From: Bacteroidales bacterium | GTDB lineage: Bacteria; Bacteroidota; Bacteroidia; Bacteroidales; BM520 | Reading direction: 5' to 3' | Length of the DNA: 64,000 bases | Assembly (NCBI GenBank): GCA_031276035.1 | Contig: JAISNV010000021.1 | Span: 1 to 64,000, forward strand | Shown: positions 9,540 to 18,096 of the stretch, piece by piece | How the letters are laid out: each line of letters opens with the position of its first letter | Numbering within the stretch: the first letter of the stretch is position 1 | The notes under the pieces: generated by a model | The model's database searches: none | What the model saw: only the letters and a program-made list of their open reading frames with translations | Told to the model about the DNA's origin: nothing | Made by a program: the position numbers and the translations under genes

Positions 9540-9548
9540 GCAAATATA
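9540..9548 (-). promoter_or_regulatory. promoter -7 element for the nitroreductase-like gene
   Basis: On the minus strand TATATTTGC, matching TAnnTTTG. It predicts transcription from about 9536, 21 bases before the start codon. The rest of the gap to 9791 is very AT-rich; a possible plus-strand TAACTTTG at 9663-9670 could serve the next gene, and I see nothing else there. Confidence 0.5.
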
Positions 9549-9791
9549 ATTATTTATACCAAGAATTATAAAAAATTATTAATTGCCATATATGCTAATG
9601 CCAAATTCAATTTATAAGATTAACGGTTTAATTGCATTTATAAGACTTATAAATATTTATAGTAACTTTGAAATTTTTAAAATTGTTTTTTATTTAAACT
9701 TTGTAATAAATAAAATATTTTTTTTCTTTATTTGCAACTTTTTCGACTTTCATACCGTCTAATACATAAAAACCATTAAAATTATATTTAT

Positions 9792-10241
9792 ATGAAAAAA
9801 GTATTTTTAGTTTGTATGCTGGCTTTTATCAGCCTTTTAAGTTTCGGACAATCACAAAACCCTTTTGATTTTTTAACAAATCATATATTCTTAGAAAGTT
9901 TTACAGGTATAGTGGCTATAGCAAGTATTATTGGCTTACCAATTTTAATTATTTATATTGTGTATAGATATAAAATCAATAAAAAAGAAATCGAATTGGT
10001 TGAGAAATGTATTGAAGATGGTAAGGATATTCCGGACGATTATTTTAAAAAGAAAATCGAATCAAAAAATAATACATTTGGAAAAGCTATGACATATTTA
10101 AGCGTAGGTATAGGTTTGGCAATAATCTTTTGGGTTTTATTTGATATCAGATTTGCTACTATCGGATTGTTATTTATCCTTATAGGTATCGGACGTTTAG
10201 TCACATATTTTATGGAAAAATCGGAAAAATCTATTTCATAA
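9792..10241 (+). CDS. DUF6249-like membrane protein
   Basis: 149-residue inner membrane protein. It begins with a signal-like segment ending in LLSFGQ, then two or three hydrophobic spans (about residues 38-57, 97-120 and 121-138) and a short cytoplasmic helix between them. The layout and the stretch YRYKINKKEIELVEKCIEDGKDIP resemble the DUF6249 family. It is 25 bases upstream of an ECF sigma factor gene, which in this family arrangement suggests an envelope-linked regulatory unit with the following two genes. The function is unknown. Confidence 0.65.
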   Translation: MKKVFLVCMLAFISLLSFGQSQNPFDFLTNHIFLESFTGIVAIASIIGLPILIIYIVYRYKINKKEIELVEKCIEDGKDIPDDYFKKKIESKNNTFGKAMTYLSVGIGLAIIFWVLFDIRFATIGLLFILIGIGRLVTYFMEKSEKSIS

Positions 10242-10266
10242 AACAACATTAATATACCATATTTTA

Positions 10267-10797
10267 ATGAATCACAATGATGAATTATCACTTATTGCTA
10301 AAATAGTAGTTGAAAAGGATAACAGAGCTTTCGAAGGATTGGTAAAAAAATACCAGTCGCAGATAAGAAGATACTTTCTGAATCAAACTCTCGGCAATAA
10401 AGATTTGAGCGATGATTTAGCACAAGAAACATTCATCAAAGCGTATTTAAACCTGGCAAGTTTCAAAAACTTGTCGGGTTTTTCTACTTGGTTGTATAAA
10501 ATTGCTTTCAATACCTTGTGTGACTACTTACGAAAGAATAAAATTCCGAATAATGTTATCGCTATCGGATATGTTAATTCACAATCTGAAAAAATACATA
10601 ATAATATAGATATTTATAATGCAATGAAGATTTTAAAAGAGGATGAAAGATCTTGTATTTCGCTGTTCTACATAGATGATCTTAGTATTGAGACAATATC
10701 GTCAGTTATGGAAATTCCTGAAGGTACTGTAAAATCTCATCTCTCGCGTGGAAAATCAAAAATGGCACAATGGTTAAAAAATAACGGATATGAATAA
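10267..10797 (+). CDS. ECF-type RNA polymerase sigma factor
   Basis: Sigma-70 family factor of 176 residues with region 2 (FEGLVKKYQSQIRRYF..DLSDDLAQETFIKAYLNL..FSTWLYKIAFNTLCDYLRK, residues about 20-95) and region 4 (EDERSCISLFYIDDLSIETISSVMEIPEGTVKSHLSRGKSKM, residues about 120-168). It lacks region 1.1 and region 3, as expected of ECF factors. It overlaps the next gene by 8 bases and sits between two membrane proteins, one of which may be its anti-sigma partner. Confidence 0.93.
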   Translation: MNHNDELSLIAKIVVEKDNRAFEGLVKKYQSQIRRYFLNQTLGNKDLSDDLAQETFIKAYLNLASFKNLSGFSTWLYKIAFNTLCDYLRKNKIPNNVIAIGYVNSQSEKIHNNIDIYNAMKILKEDERSCISLFYIDDLSIETISSVMEIPEGTVKSHLSRGKSKMAQWLKNNGYE

Positions 10798-11161
10798 AGA
10801 TGATCAATTAATTTATAATTTCTTTAAAGAAAATAAAATCGAAATAGAGGATAAAGATTTTTCAAAGAATCTTATGCGGCAGATAGCCAGAAAGAAGAGT
10901 AAGCGATTTGCTAAAATCTGGAATATATGCTGCCTCATAATAGGTGTTTTGATATTTATCTTTCTGTTCTATTCCTTCAATAACTATATTGTTGATTTTT
11001 TTGTAGTTGCTAAAAATTATCTTTTTAAAACTTTCTCTATGTTTAGATTATCTGCAGACGGATTTTTATTAAAAGATTCGTTTTTACCATTAATATATGT
11101 TTGTTTAGGAGTACCTTGGCTATATTCTATTTTTGTTGCAATAAGAAATATTAGGACGTAA
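10790..11161 (+). CDS. DUF5056-like membrane protein, possible anti-sigma factor
   Basis: 123-residue protein with a soluble N-terminal segment (DDQLIYNFFKENKIEIEDKDFSKNLMRQI, resembling DUF5056) and two hydrophobic spans at about residues 43-63 and 92-116. It overlaps the sigma factor stop codon by 8 bases, indicating translational coupling. A short cytoplasmic N-terminus plus membrane spans directly after an ECF gene is the usual anti-sigma layout, so that role is inferred. Its last 11 bases overlap the convergent kamC gene. Confidence 0.7.
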   Translation: MNKDDQLIYNFFKENKIEIEDKDFSKNLMRQIARKKSKRFAKIWNICCLIIGVLIFIFLFYSFNNYIVDFFVVAKNYLFKTFSMFRLSADGFLLKDSFLPLIYVCLGVPWLYSIFVAIRNIRT

Positions 11162-12518
11162 TTTTCAACTTCTGCAAAAATTCTTCATCTACACCCAAGA
11201 TTTCCGCTATTCTTATCGCCTCGTGCGGAACCTCGGTTTCTTCTGTCTCAACCAAAGAATAATCAATAAAATCGTTGATATTATCTTTATTGATATTTGC
11301 CGAATCATCTTTTAAACCTTTTACCCTCAATCTACGGGTTCTGTAATTAATGTCGCTGTAATGTGTTGTGATTAAGCTGCGAACATGATACTTGTCCAGA
11401 ATTTCCAGCACAGCATTGACAATTGCGCTACCTTCAACCGGATTAGTCGTCTTTGCAAGCTCATCTATCAGAACCAGAACATCGGAATTCTTTTTTATTT
11501 CTTGAATTATATAATTTACCTCAAGTATTTCGGCGGCAAACGACGATAATCCTTTCAATTCGTTTTGCTTGTCATCTATACATAACATAATTTTATCTAC
11601 AAGACATATTTTAGCTTCTTGTGCCGGAATATAAAATCCGAATTGTAATAGATATTGTGCCATAGCAACAGTTTTGAGCAATACGGTTTTTCCAGACATG
11701 TTGGCGCCGGTTATTAAGCATGGCGATTTGTGAATATCAATATCAATAGCTTGATATTTTTTTCCTTTAGATTTCAAATTTTCACTTATTTGAGGATTGA
11801 TAAGCGATTTGTAGGATGTTGTACTTCGGCTAATTTCCGGTTTGCATAAATTCATTTCTATAACTTGTATAGACTTAGAAAGTAAAATGTCCAACTTTGC
11901 TATTCTTTCCAAAGCAATTTGTATTTTATCAACATTAGCAAAAAGATCGGCAGAAATACTTTGCCTGATAGAATCTTCGATTTTTTCCGCTTGAAATCTC
12001 AATTCTTCAATTTTTTCCGCATTTTCTTTTCCCAATGATTTTATTTTCTTTCTAAGTTTATGCAGTTCTTCGGAATAAATGTCATAAACATAGAAGGTAG
12101 GGACTTTATTGCCTTCAGGATCAAGAACATCAATAACTTGTTGCAGGTGCGGGATTTCTATGATATGAATTTTGTATTCATCGCAGAGTAATCTTATTTC
12201 TTCGGCCAGAATGCAAAAACTCTTTATTTCAAAAAGTTCAATATCATCCAAAGTATTTTGTCCTTTAAGATTATCCAAACTTCCTCTTATATCCTTTATT
12301 CTATATAACTTAATATTGAAATCTTCAACCAATTTAGTGTTTTCTTCAATTTTATTTTTTAATAATGATATTGAGTCAAACTCATTAATCAATTCATCTT
12401 TATCCGTGCAAAACACTTGATTTAATAAAATACGTTTTCCTATGTTCGATTGAAGTTTTAAATTTTCAATAATAAATTTTAATGACGATGAAATTTCTAT
12501 TGCGGATTTAAGTTTCAT
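11151..12518 (-). CDS. kamC: lysine 5,6-aminomutase reactivase ATPase, MutS-like (KamC)
   Basis: MutS-related ATPase of 455 residues without the mismatch-recognition domain. It has a helical lever region (residues about 50-230), Walker A GANMSGKT at 271-278, Walker B VLVLIDELAKTTNP near 346 and a conserved TTHYSD. MutS-like proteins of this type occur in lysine fermentation clusters and are named KamC, which with KamB reactivates the B12-dependent lysine 5,6-aminomutase. That assignment rests on its place after kamA and kamB, 25 bases downstream of kamB. A general MutS2-like role is the alternative. Confidence 0.85.
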   Translation of the reverse strand: MKLKSAIEISSSLKFIIENLKLQSNIGKRILLNQVFCTDKDELINEFDSISLLKNKIEENTKLVEDFNIKLYRIKDIRGSLDNLKGQNTLDDIELFEIKSFCILAEEIRLLCDEYKIHIIEIPHLQQVIDVLDPEGNKVPTFYVYDIYSEELHKLRKKIKSLGKENAEKIEELRFQAEKIEDSIRQSISADLFANVDKIQIALERIAKLDILLSKSIQVIEMNLCKPEISRSTTSYKSLINPQISENLKSKGKKYQAIDIDIHKSPCLITGANMSGKTVLLKTVAMAQYLLQFGFYIPAQEAKICLVDKIMLCIDDKQNELKGLSSFAAEILEVNYIIQEIKKNSDVLVLIDELAKTTNPVEGSAIVNAVLEILDKYHVRSLITTHYSDINYRTRRLRVKGLKDDSANINKDNINDFIDYSLVETEETEVPHEAIRIAEILGVDEEFLQKLKITS

Positions 12519-12543
12519 GTTAGTGTTGATTGTTTATTGATTA

Positions 12544-13560
12544 CTATTTCTCAATTGTTTTGATATCATAGATAGGAACATTAATTTGTTTTGCCAATTC
12601 ATTTTTTAATTCACCGGAATTCAATATATAACCCGAAGGAGATACGGGATTAATTGTTATTGCTATTAAATTCGGCTTGTTTACGACCATTATTTTTCCT
12701 TCTTTTTTAATGAAAGAATAGAATGTTTCCGGATTGGCGAACATTTTTGTAAAATCTTTGATAATGATAATTTTATCTTTTGTGTTTTTTTGCAGTTTAA
12801 AGAGATTAAGTACTTTGTCGCTTATTGCGCCCGGAATATAAATTATGTTTCCATGCTGGAAAATATTCTGAGAGCTATCCAATGAAAAAACAGAATCAAT
12901 TTGTAAATCGATTATTTCATCTTCTGATAAAGATTTGACGACTTTTATTCCTGAATTTATCGAACTTAATATCCCTTTTAATTTTTTAGGAATTTCCGGT
13001 AGCTGAATTAAATCATAAACATATTTTGTTTTTCTTACGAGTTCGGGAATATTCGCGGAAAGCGCTGCCCCTGTTGCAAGTACCATAGATTCTGTAATAT
13101 TAGGGGAGGCGAGGCTTAGTCTAGAAAGTGCTCCGTCAACTATAGTAATGTCAACATTATATAAATTAAGATGGTCTATGAGATTTTTCAGATTAGTCGT
13201 ATCGGGTGGGCCGGATAACTTGATTTTTCCGGTATCCTTAGCCTTTGCAATTATCAATCGTCCTAAACTCGTATTAATATTACTTACTTCAAGTATTTCC
13301 GAAGTAATTTTTTTTTCACGATAATGTTTTTCGGATGTGATAAATAACATGTTTTCATAAACTGTAATTTCCGGTTTATGAGTATTGGTTACACTGTCGG
13401 TACTTTCACCGTCAACGCCAATTGATGTTATTGCGATAACTTTGTTTTTGTCTTTAAGATGAGAAAGTATATAGTTCAGACTTTCGGTTTTTCCTGTGTT
13501 TTTTTCCAGTCCGACAATTGAAACACTTTTGTACTTTAAAATATCATCGATAAAAGACAT
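12544..13560 (-). CDS. kamB: lysine 5,6-aminomutase reactivase subunit (KamB)
   Basis: 338-residue protein with a P-loop near the N-terminus (GLEKNTGKTES, about residues 17-27) and a MobB/SIMIBI-like layout: a nucleotide-binding start, then TIVDGALSRLSLASP, which resembles a Walker B region. It sits 6 bases downstream of kamA and 25 bases upstream of kamC, the arrangement known from lysine fermentation clusters. There this protein family is called KamB and works with KamC to restore inactivated lysine 5,6-aminomutase. The mutase subunits KamD and KamE are not present nearby. Confidence 0.82.
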   Translation of the reverse strand: MSFIDDILKYKSVSIVGLEKNTGKTESLNYILSHLKDKNKVIAITSIGVDGESTDSVTNTHKPEITVYENMLFITSEKHYREKKITSEILEVSNINTSLGRLIIAKAKDTGKIKLSGPPDTTNLKNLIDHLNLYNVDITIVDGALSRLSLASPNITESMVLATGAALSANIPELVRKTKYVYDLIQLPEIPKKLKGILSSINSGIKVVKSLSEDEIIDLQIDSVFSLDSSQNIFQHGNIIYIPGAISDKVLNLFKLQKNTKDKIIIIKDFTKMFANPETFYSFIKKEGKIMVVNKPNLIAITINPVSPSGYILNSGELKNELAKQINVPIYDIKTIEK

Positions 13561-13566
13561 TGAATG

Positions 13567-14811
13567 TTAATGTTTTTTGACTCTTTGCTTACGAGCAAGC
13601 GATTCCGGTTCGAGAGACATTTCATTGCCTTCGAGTAATCCTGCAACGCCTTCGCTTTTAGTCTTTTCACAATCGGGACAATGACAAACATCTTCATATT
13701 CGTCGGGTTCTGTGTAAGTTGTTATGACGCCCTCGAAATTACGAAGTATAACTTTTTTCGGACTTTGCGAAATTACGTAAGTAGGCATTACCGGCGTTTT
13801 TCCGCCTCCACCGGGAGCATCAACCACGAAGGTAGGAACTGCATAACCGGAAGTATGTCCGCGCAAGCTTTCAATAATTTCGATTCCTTTAGAAACAGGT
13901 GTGCGGAAATGTTCCAAACCCATTGATAAATCACATTGATATATATAATATGGTCTAACTCTTATCTTTACGAGATTATGAACTAATTTTTTCATAATGT
14001 GGGTACAATCGTTTACACCACGTAATAAAACAGATTGGTTGCCGAGCGGAATACCTGCATTTGCCAGCTTGGCACAAGCATCGGCAGCTTCAGGAGTAAT
14101 TTCGTTGGAATGATTGAAATGAGTATTTACCCATATCGGATGGTATTTCTTCAACATGTTAACCAAATTATCTGTAATTCGTTGAGGACAAACAACTGGA
14201 GTTCTTGTTCCTATACGTATAATTTCAACATGCGGAATTTCTCTTAATCTTTTGATAATAGATTCTAGCATATCATCACTAACCATGAGTGCATCTCCGC
14301 CGGATAAAAGAACATCTCTTACGACAGGCGTACGAGCAATGTAATCAATAGCTTTCTGGATTCTTGATGATGGTGACTCACTATCTGTTTGTCCGGCAAA
14401 TCTTCTTCTGGTACAATGACGGCAGTACATGGAGCACATATCTGTAATCAAAAATAAAACTCTGTCGGGATATCTATGTGTCAGTCCCGGAACAGGAGAA
14501 TCCTCATCTTCATGTAACGGATCTAATAAATCTGCAGCCGAAATGTGAGTTTCCGCACCGGTAGGAATTGCTTGTTTACGAACAGGGCAATTCGGGTCAT
14601 CAGGGTCAATTAGACTTAAATAATAAGGAGTAATAGCCATTCTGAGGGTTTCCAGAGATTTCTTCACGCCTTCTTCCTCTTCGGCGGTTAAGGAAATATA
14701 CTTTTTTAATTCTTCAAGAGTTTCTATACGATTTTTAACTTGCCATTTCCAATCGTTCCATTGTTCATCGGAAACGTTTGGAAATATTTGTTTTCGTCTG
14801 TTTACTATCAT
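13567..14811 (-). CDS. kamA: L-lysine 2,3-aminomutase
   Basis: Radical SAM enzyme converting L-lysine to L-beta-lysine, the first step of anaerobic lysine fermentation; cytoplasmic, needing a 4Fe-4S cluster, SAM and PLP. The radical SAM cluster motif CSMYCRHC gives Cys126, Cys130 and Cys133. [11 protein letters not shown] and the PLP-lysine region [11 protein letters not shown] near residue 331 are also present, and Cys-rich CHCPDCEK lies near the C-terminus, probably zinc-binding. At 414 residues it has the usual length of fermentative KamA; EpmB-type enzymes are shorter and lack this C-terminus. It is first in the kamABC operon with a promoter 25 bases upstream. Confidence 0.95.
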   Translation of the reverse strand: MIVNRRKQIFPNVSDEQWNDWKWQVKNRIETLEELKKYISLTAEEEEGVKKSLETLRMAITPYYLSLIDPDDPNCPVRKQAIPTGAETHISAADLLDPLHEDEDSPVPGLTHRYPDRVLFLITDMCSMYCRHCTRRRFAGQTDSESPSSRIQKAIDYIARTPVVRDVLLSGGDALMVSDDMLESIIKRLREIPHVEIIRIGTRTPVVCPQRITDNLVNMLKKYHPIWVNTHFNHSNEITPEAADACAKLANAGIPLGNQSVLLRGVNDCTHIMKKLVHNLVKIRVRPYYIYQCDLSMGLEHFRTPVSKGIEIIESLRGHTSGYAVPTFVVDAPGGGGKTPVMPTYVISQSPKKVILRNFEGVITTYTEPDEYEDVCHCPDCEKTKSEGVAGLLEGNEMSLEPESLARKQRVKKH

Positions 14812-14835
14812 AACTTTTTACGTTTTAAACTAATT

Positions 14836-14844
14836 GCAAAGATA
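14836..14844 (-). promoter_or_regulatory. promoter -7 element of kamABC
   Basis: On the minus strand TATCTTTGC, an exact -7 element, predicting a transcript start near 14832 and a 21-base leader to kamA. No riboswitch is visible between it and the start codon. Just upstream lies a short degenerate repeat of GATGAAA units at 14853-14884. Confidence 0.6.
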
Positions 14845-14934
14845 GTTTTTTTAGATGAAAGATGAAAGATGATTGATGAAAGATTTTTTGCGAAGGAGTA
14901 TCGTTGTGGCAGTACGGCCAAGACGCAATTTGAA

Positions 14935-15534
14935 TTAAAAACCGAGTCCTATTTTAAGTCCGAATGTAAACGTAATATAATTTAAACGCTTAATAAAACC
15001 ATGATGGTATTGTATTTCAGCGTCATTTCCTTTGCCTAAACCGGCACCGGCAAATACGTCGAAAACTAAAATATTTTTTGCCCATTGATAACCTGTACAC
15101 ATCATCAATGTTCCCATACATGATCTTCCTCTGGTAATAAAATCTTTCTTAGAGTACTTTGAATAAATATACTTTTGATCTTCACAATTATATCCGAAAT
15201 CGGAATAAGCAAATTCCGGTTTAAGATAAAAGCCCGTTAAGGTATTATTTGCATTGTTGGAAATAATAAATTTGTAGGCTAATCGAAATAGCCCTCCTTT
15301 AGGTTGAATTTTAAAAGAGTCGTAACCAACACCAATGTAACCTACAGTAATTTCAATACTTTGCTTATTAAACAATGCTCTTTCATAAGTTAATTTTGCC
15401 GAACCGGTATAAAGAGATAAAAATGTTGTTTTAAAGTTGTTCTTAGGGTTTCGTTCAATAGAATATGCTGAAAATGACAGGATGATTCCACAAAGTAATG
15501 CGATTATATATTTCTTTTGAACGCTAAAAATCAT
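14935..15534 (-). CDS. outer membrane beta-barrel-like protein
   Basis: 199-residue exported protein with a signal peptide (hydrophobic segment about residues 9-24, ending SAYS) and a mature part made of alternating short amphipathic strands with many Tyr, Phe and Gly, ending in the aromatic, Gly-rich LKIGLGF. This is the pattern of a small outer membrane beta-barrel with an aromatic C-terminal residue. The family is unknown to me. It is about 120 bases upstream of kamA in the same direction, but kamA has its own promoter, so a shared function is not implied. Confidence 0.6.
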   Translation of the reverse strand: MIFSVQKKYIIALLCGIILSFSAYSIERNPKNNFKTTFLSLYTGSAKLTYERALFNKQSIEITVGYIGVGYDSFKIQPKGGLFRLAYKFIISNNANNTLTGFYLKPEFAYSDFGYNCEDQKYIYSKYSKKDFITRGRSCMGTLMMCTGYQWAKNILVFDVFAGAGLGKGNDAEIQYHHGFIKRLNYITFTFGLKIGLGF

Positions 15535-15835
15535 AAAAAGTTATAAGATTTGAACTCACGTTTAATTAACGTAAAACAAGTATATAATTATTTTGTAATG
15601 TTGAATATTTTTATATTAATTGCTTGTTAATTAATTAACGAGGAATCTTAAGTTTATTTTTGTAGTATTAAACAAAAAACAATTTCTTTATTAGTGCTTG
15701 TAGAATGTTTAAATATATTTTATTATTATTTACAAATACAATTTATTTTGTACTTTTGCATCATCATTTTGTAAACAAGAAAATTTTCTATACAAACAGT
15801 AAATCAATTAATTATAAACACAATATTTTACACAA
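15535..15835. other. AT-rich intergenic region between divergent genes
   Basis: 301 bases without a gene. Near the left end, 15560-15575 is a near-palindrome around TTTAATTAA. The rest is A/T-rich, with a plus-strand promoter element TACTTTTGC at 15751-15759 and a TTTA about 18 bases upstream as a weak -33. No RNA fold or ORF is convincing. Confidence 0.5.
15751..15759 (+). promoter_or_regulatory. promoter -7 element for the AI-2E family gene
   Basis: TACTTTTGC matches TAnnTTTG exactly; expected start near 15763, leaving a leader of about 70 bases before the ATG at 15836. It would drive the permease and probably the two genes behind it. Confidence 0.5.
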
Positions 15836-16951
15836 ATGAAGCAAGCAGATATCAATAAAATAGTAAAATACTCCGGAATAGCAATTTCAATTCTTGTATT
15901 TATCCTTTTAGTGTGGAAATTTACATTCATTGTTTGGTATATCGTTGCCGCTGCTGTTATATCCTTTATCGGCGCCCCTCTCGTCAAACTATTTAAGAAG
16001 ATTAAATTCGGAAAGAAAAAGAAAGTATTTCCAAGTTGGCTTGCGGCTGCCTTAAGTTTGTTAATTATTATTATTGTTGCAGCTTCGCTTATAGCCGTCT
16101 TTGTACCTGTAATAATTAAGCAGGCTAATGTTATTGCTTCTATCGATTTTAATCAGGTAAAACATTATATTGAAGAACCTGTTTCAGAATTTTTACATCA
16201 ATATAATATAATTGATAAAAATGAGTCAATAATTACAGTTATAGAAAATAGATTTAAGAGTTTTATTGATATTGCTTCACTTTCTCATTTAGCTTCGAGT
16301 TTTATCGGCAGATTGGGAAAAATAATAATGGGTGTTTTCTCAACTATTTTCATTGCTTTTTTCTTTTTGAAAGACGATACCCTTTTTCAAAAAATGATTA
16401 TGATTTTTGTTCCGCAGAAATATAATGAAAAAGTTCATCATGCTCTTAATAATATCAAACGTTTTCTAACAAGATATTTTATCGGATTGATTTGCCAGAT
16501 GTTTATCATGTTTACTTTGGAAAGTATAGGAATGTTTGCTATAGGCGTAAAAGGAGCTCTCCTTATTGGTGCTGTCGGCGGCTTTTGTAATATGATTCCT
16601 TATCTCGGACCTATTTTAGGAGGAGCTTTCGGCGTTATTGTATGTACCATCCAACTTATCAGTATTGGTGCTTACGATCAAATATTATTACAAGCAATTC
16701 TTGTTGTAGCGGTATTTGCGCTTTGTAATTTTATTGACAATACTGTTTTACAACCTGTTATTTATTCAAATAGTGTTAATGCCCATCCACTAGAAATATT
16801 TCTTGTGCTTTTAGTATTCGGAAGCGTAGGCGGAATATTTGCAATGTTTCTTGCCGTACCTGGATACACTGTGCTGAAAGTTATTGCTAAAGAATTTCTT
16901 TCCAAATTTGAAATTGCTCGAAAGTGGACTTCGCAATTGGAAATAGAATGA
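15836..16951 (+). CDS. AI-2E family transporter (permease)
   Basis: Polytopic inner membrane protein of 371 residues. Paired hydrophobic spans occur at about residues 13-30, 32-50 and 65-90; a soluble helical region follows to about 150; then several more spans, with the family-typical GFCNMIPYLGPILGGAFGVIV around residues 251-272 and LEIFLVLLVFGSVGGIFAMFLAVP near the end. Members export small molecules or act as Na+/H+ antiporters, so the AI-2 name does not fix the substrate. It is the first gene of a close plus-strand run with the methyltransferase and priA (13 and 1 bases apart). Confidence 0.9.
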   Translation: MKQADINKIVKYSGIAISILVFILLVWKFTFIVWYIVAAAVISFIGAPLVKLFKKIKFGKKKKVFPSWLAAALSLLIIIIVAASLIAVFVPVIIKQANVIASIDFNQVKHYIEEPVSEFLHQYNIIDKNESIITVIENRFKSFIDIASLSHLASSFIGRLGKIIMGVFSTIFIAFFFLKDDTLFQKMIMIFVPQKYNEKVHHALNNIKRFLTRYFIGLICQMFIMFTLESIGMFAIGVKGALLIGAVGGFCNMIPYLGPILGGAFGVIVCTIQLISIGAYDQILLQAILVVAVFALCNFIDNTVLQPVIYSNSVNAHPLEIFLVLLVFGSVGGIFAMFLAVPGYTVLKVIAKEFLSKFEIARKWTSQLEIE

Positions 16952-16964
16952 TATTAGCTTAAAA

Positions 16965-18095
16965 ATGAAAGAAACCCTACCATATATTGCTACAACATTA
17001 TCGGGATTAGAAGAAGTTCTGGAAACAGAATTGCAAAATCTCGGTGCAACTCGTACTATCAAACTTAATCGCGCCGTATCTTTCGACGGTACGCCTGATT
17101 TAATATATCTTACTAATCTATGGAGTAGAACCGCTCTTCAAGTTTTGGTTAATATTAAAACGGAAGAAATAAATTCGCCGCAAGACCTTTATGATGTAGC
17201 TTACTCTATAGCTTGGGAAGATTATTTTAATTCTTCGGATACTTTTATGATCAATGCGGTTGTAAATAATAATCACTTTATAAATAATTCTCTTTTTGCT
17301 TCATTAAAAACGAAAGACGCAATTGTAGATAGAATTCGTAATAAATTCGGTTCAAGACCTTCTGTTGATAGGGAAAATCCTAATATTATAATAAATGTTC
17401 ATATTTCGAAAAATATTTATAGTATTTCACTAAACTCAACCGGAATTCCGCTTTTTAAAAGAGGTTATAAAATTGCTGCAGTGCAATCGCCTTTAAATGA
17501 AGTGCTTGCTGCCGGAATTATTTCACTTTCGGGTTGGGATATGAAAACCCCGCTTTTCGATCCGTTTTGCGGCTCGGGAACTATTCTGATTGAAGCTGCA
17601 ATGTTGGCCGCAAATCTTGCCCCAGGATTGTATCGTAATGATTTTACATTCTTAAATTGGAAAAATTTCGACAGAAATAAGTGGAACAAGATTGTTGATG
17701 AAGCGAAAAATAAAATGAAGTTCGAAATTCCATTGATTTTTGGTTCGGATATTTCTGCAAGAGCAATTTCAATTGCTGAAAAAAATATCGAAAATGCCGG
17801 ATTTTCTGATTTTATAACTTTGAAAAAAGCTGCATTCGGCGATTTCATCCCTCCGGTTCAAAATGGTACCATAATTACTAATCCGCCTTACGGAGTAAGA
17901 ACAGACGATACAAATATCCTTGAACTTTACGATAGGATTGGAAATAGCTTAAAACATAAATTTAAAGGATATTCTTGCTGGATAATTTCTTCCGACAATG
18001 AAGCTATTAATAAAATAGGATTACATGCTTCTACAAAAAAGAAATTATTCAACGGATCACTCGAATGTAAATTAATGGGTTATAAAATGTATTAG
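16965..18095 (+). CDS. THUMP-domain class I rRNA methyltransferase (RlmL-like)
   Basis: SAM-dependent RNA methyltransferase of 376 residues, resembling the RlmL N-terminal half that makes m2G in 23S rRNA. It has a THUMP domain in about residues 50-160, the SAM-binding motif FDPFCGSGTILIEAA near residue 190 and the catalytic NPPYGVR near residue 304. The fused RlmK part of the E. coli enzyme is absent, which is normal in Bacteroidetes. It ends one base before the priA ATG, so the two are translationally close. Acting on tRNA instead (TrmN-like) cannot be excluded. Confidence 0.9.
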   Translation: MKETLPYIATTLSGLEEVLETELQNLGATRTIKLNRAVSFDGTPDLIYLTNLWSRTALQVLVNIKTEEINSPQDLYDVAYSIAWEDYFNSSDTFMINAVVNNNHFINNSLFASLKTKDAIVDRIRNKFGSRPSVDRENPNIIINVHISKNIYSISLNSTGIPLFKRGYKIAAVQSPLNEVLAAGIISLSGWDMKTPLFDPFCGSGTILIEAAMLAANLAPGLYRNDFTFLNWKNFDRNKWNKIVDEAKNKMKFEIPLIFGSDISARAISIAEKNIENAGFSDFITLKKAAFGDFIPPVQNGTIITNPPYGVRTDDTNILELYDRIGNSLKHKFKGYSCWIISSDNEAINKIGLHASTKKKLFNGSLECKLMGYKMY

Positions 18096-18096
18096 A

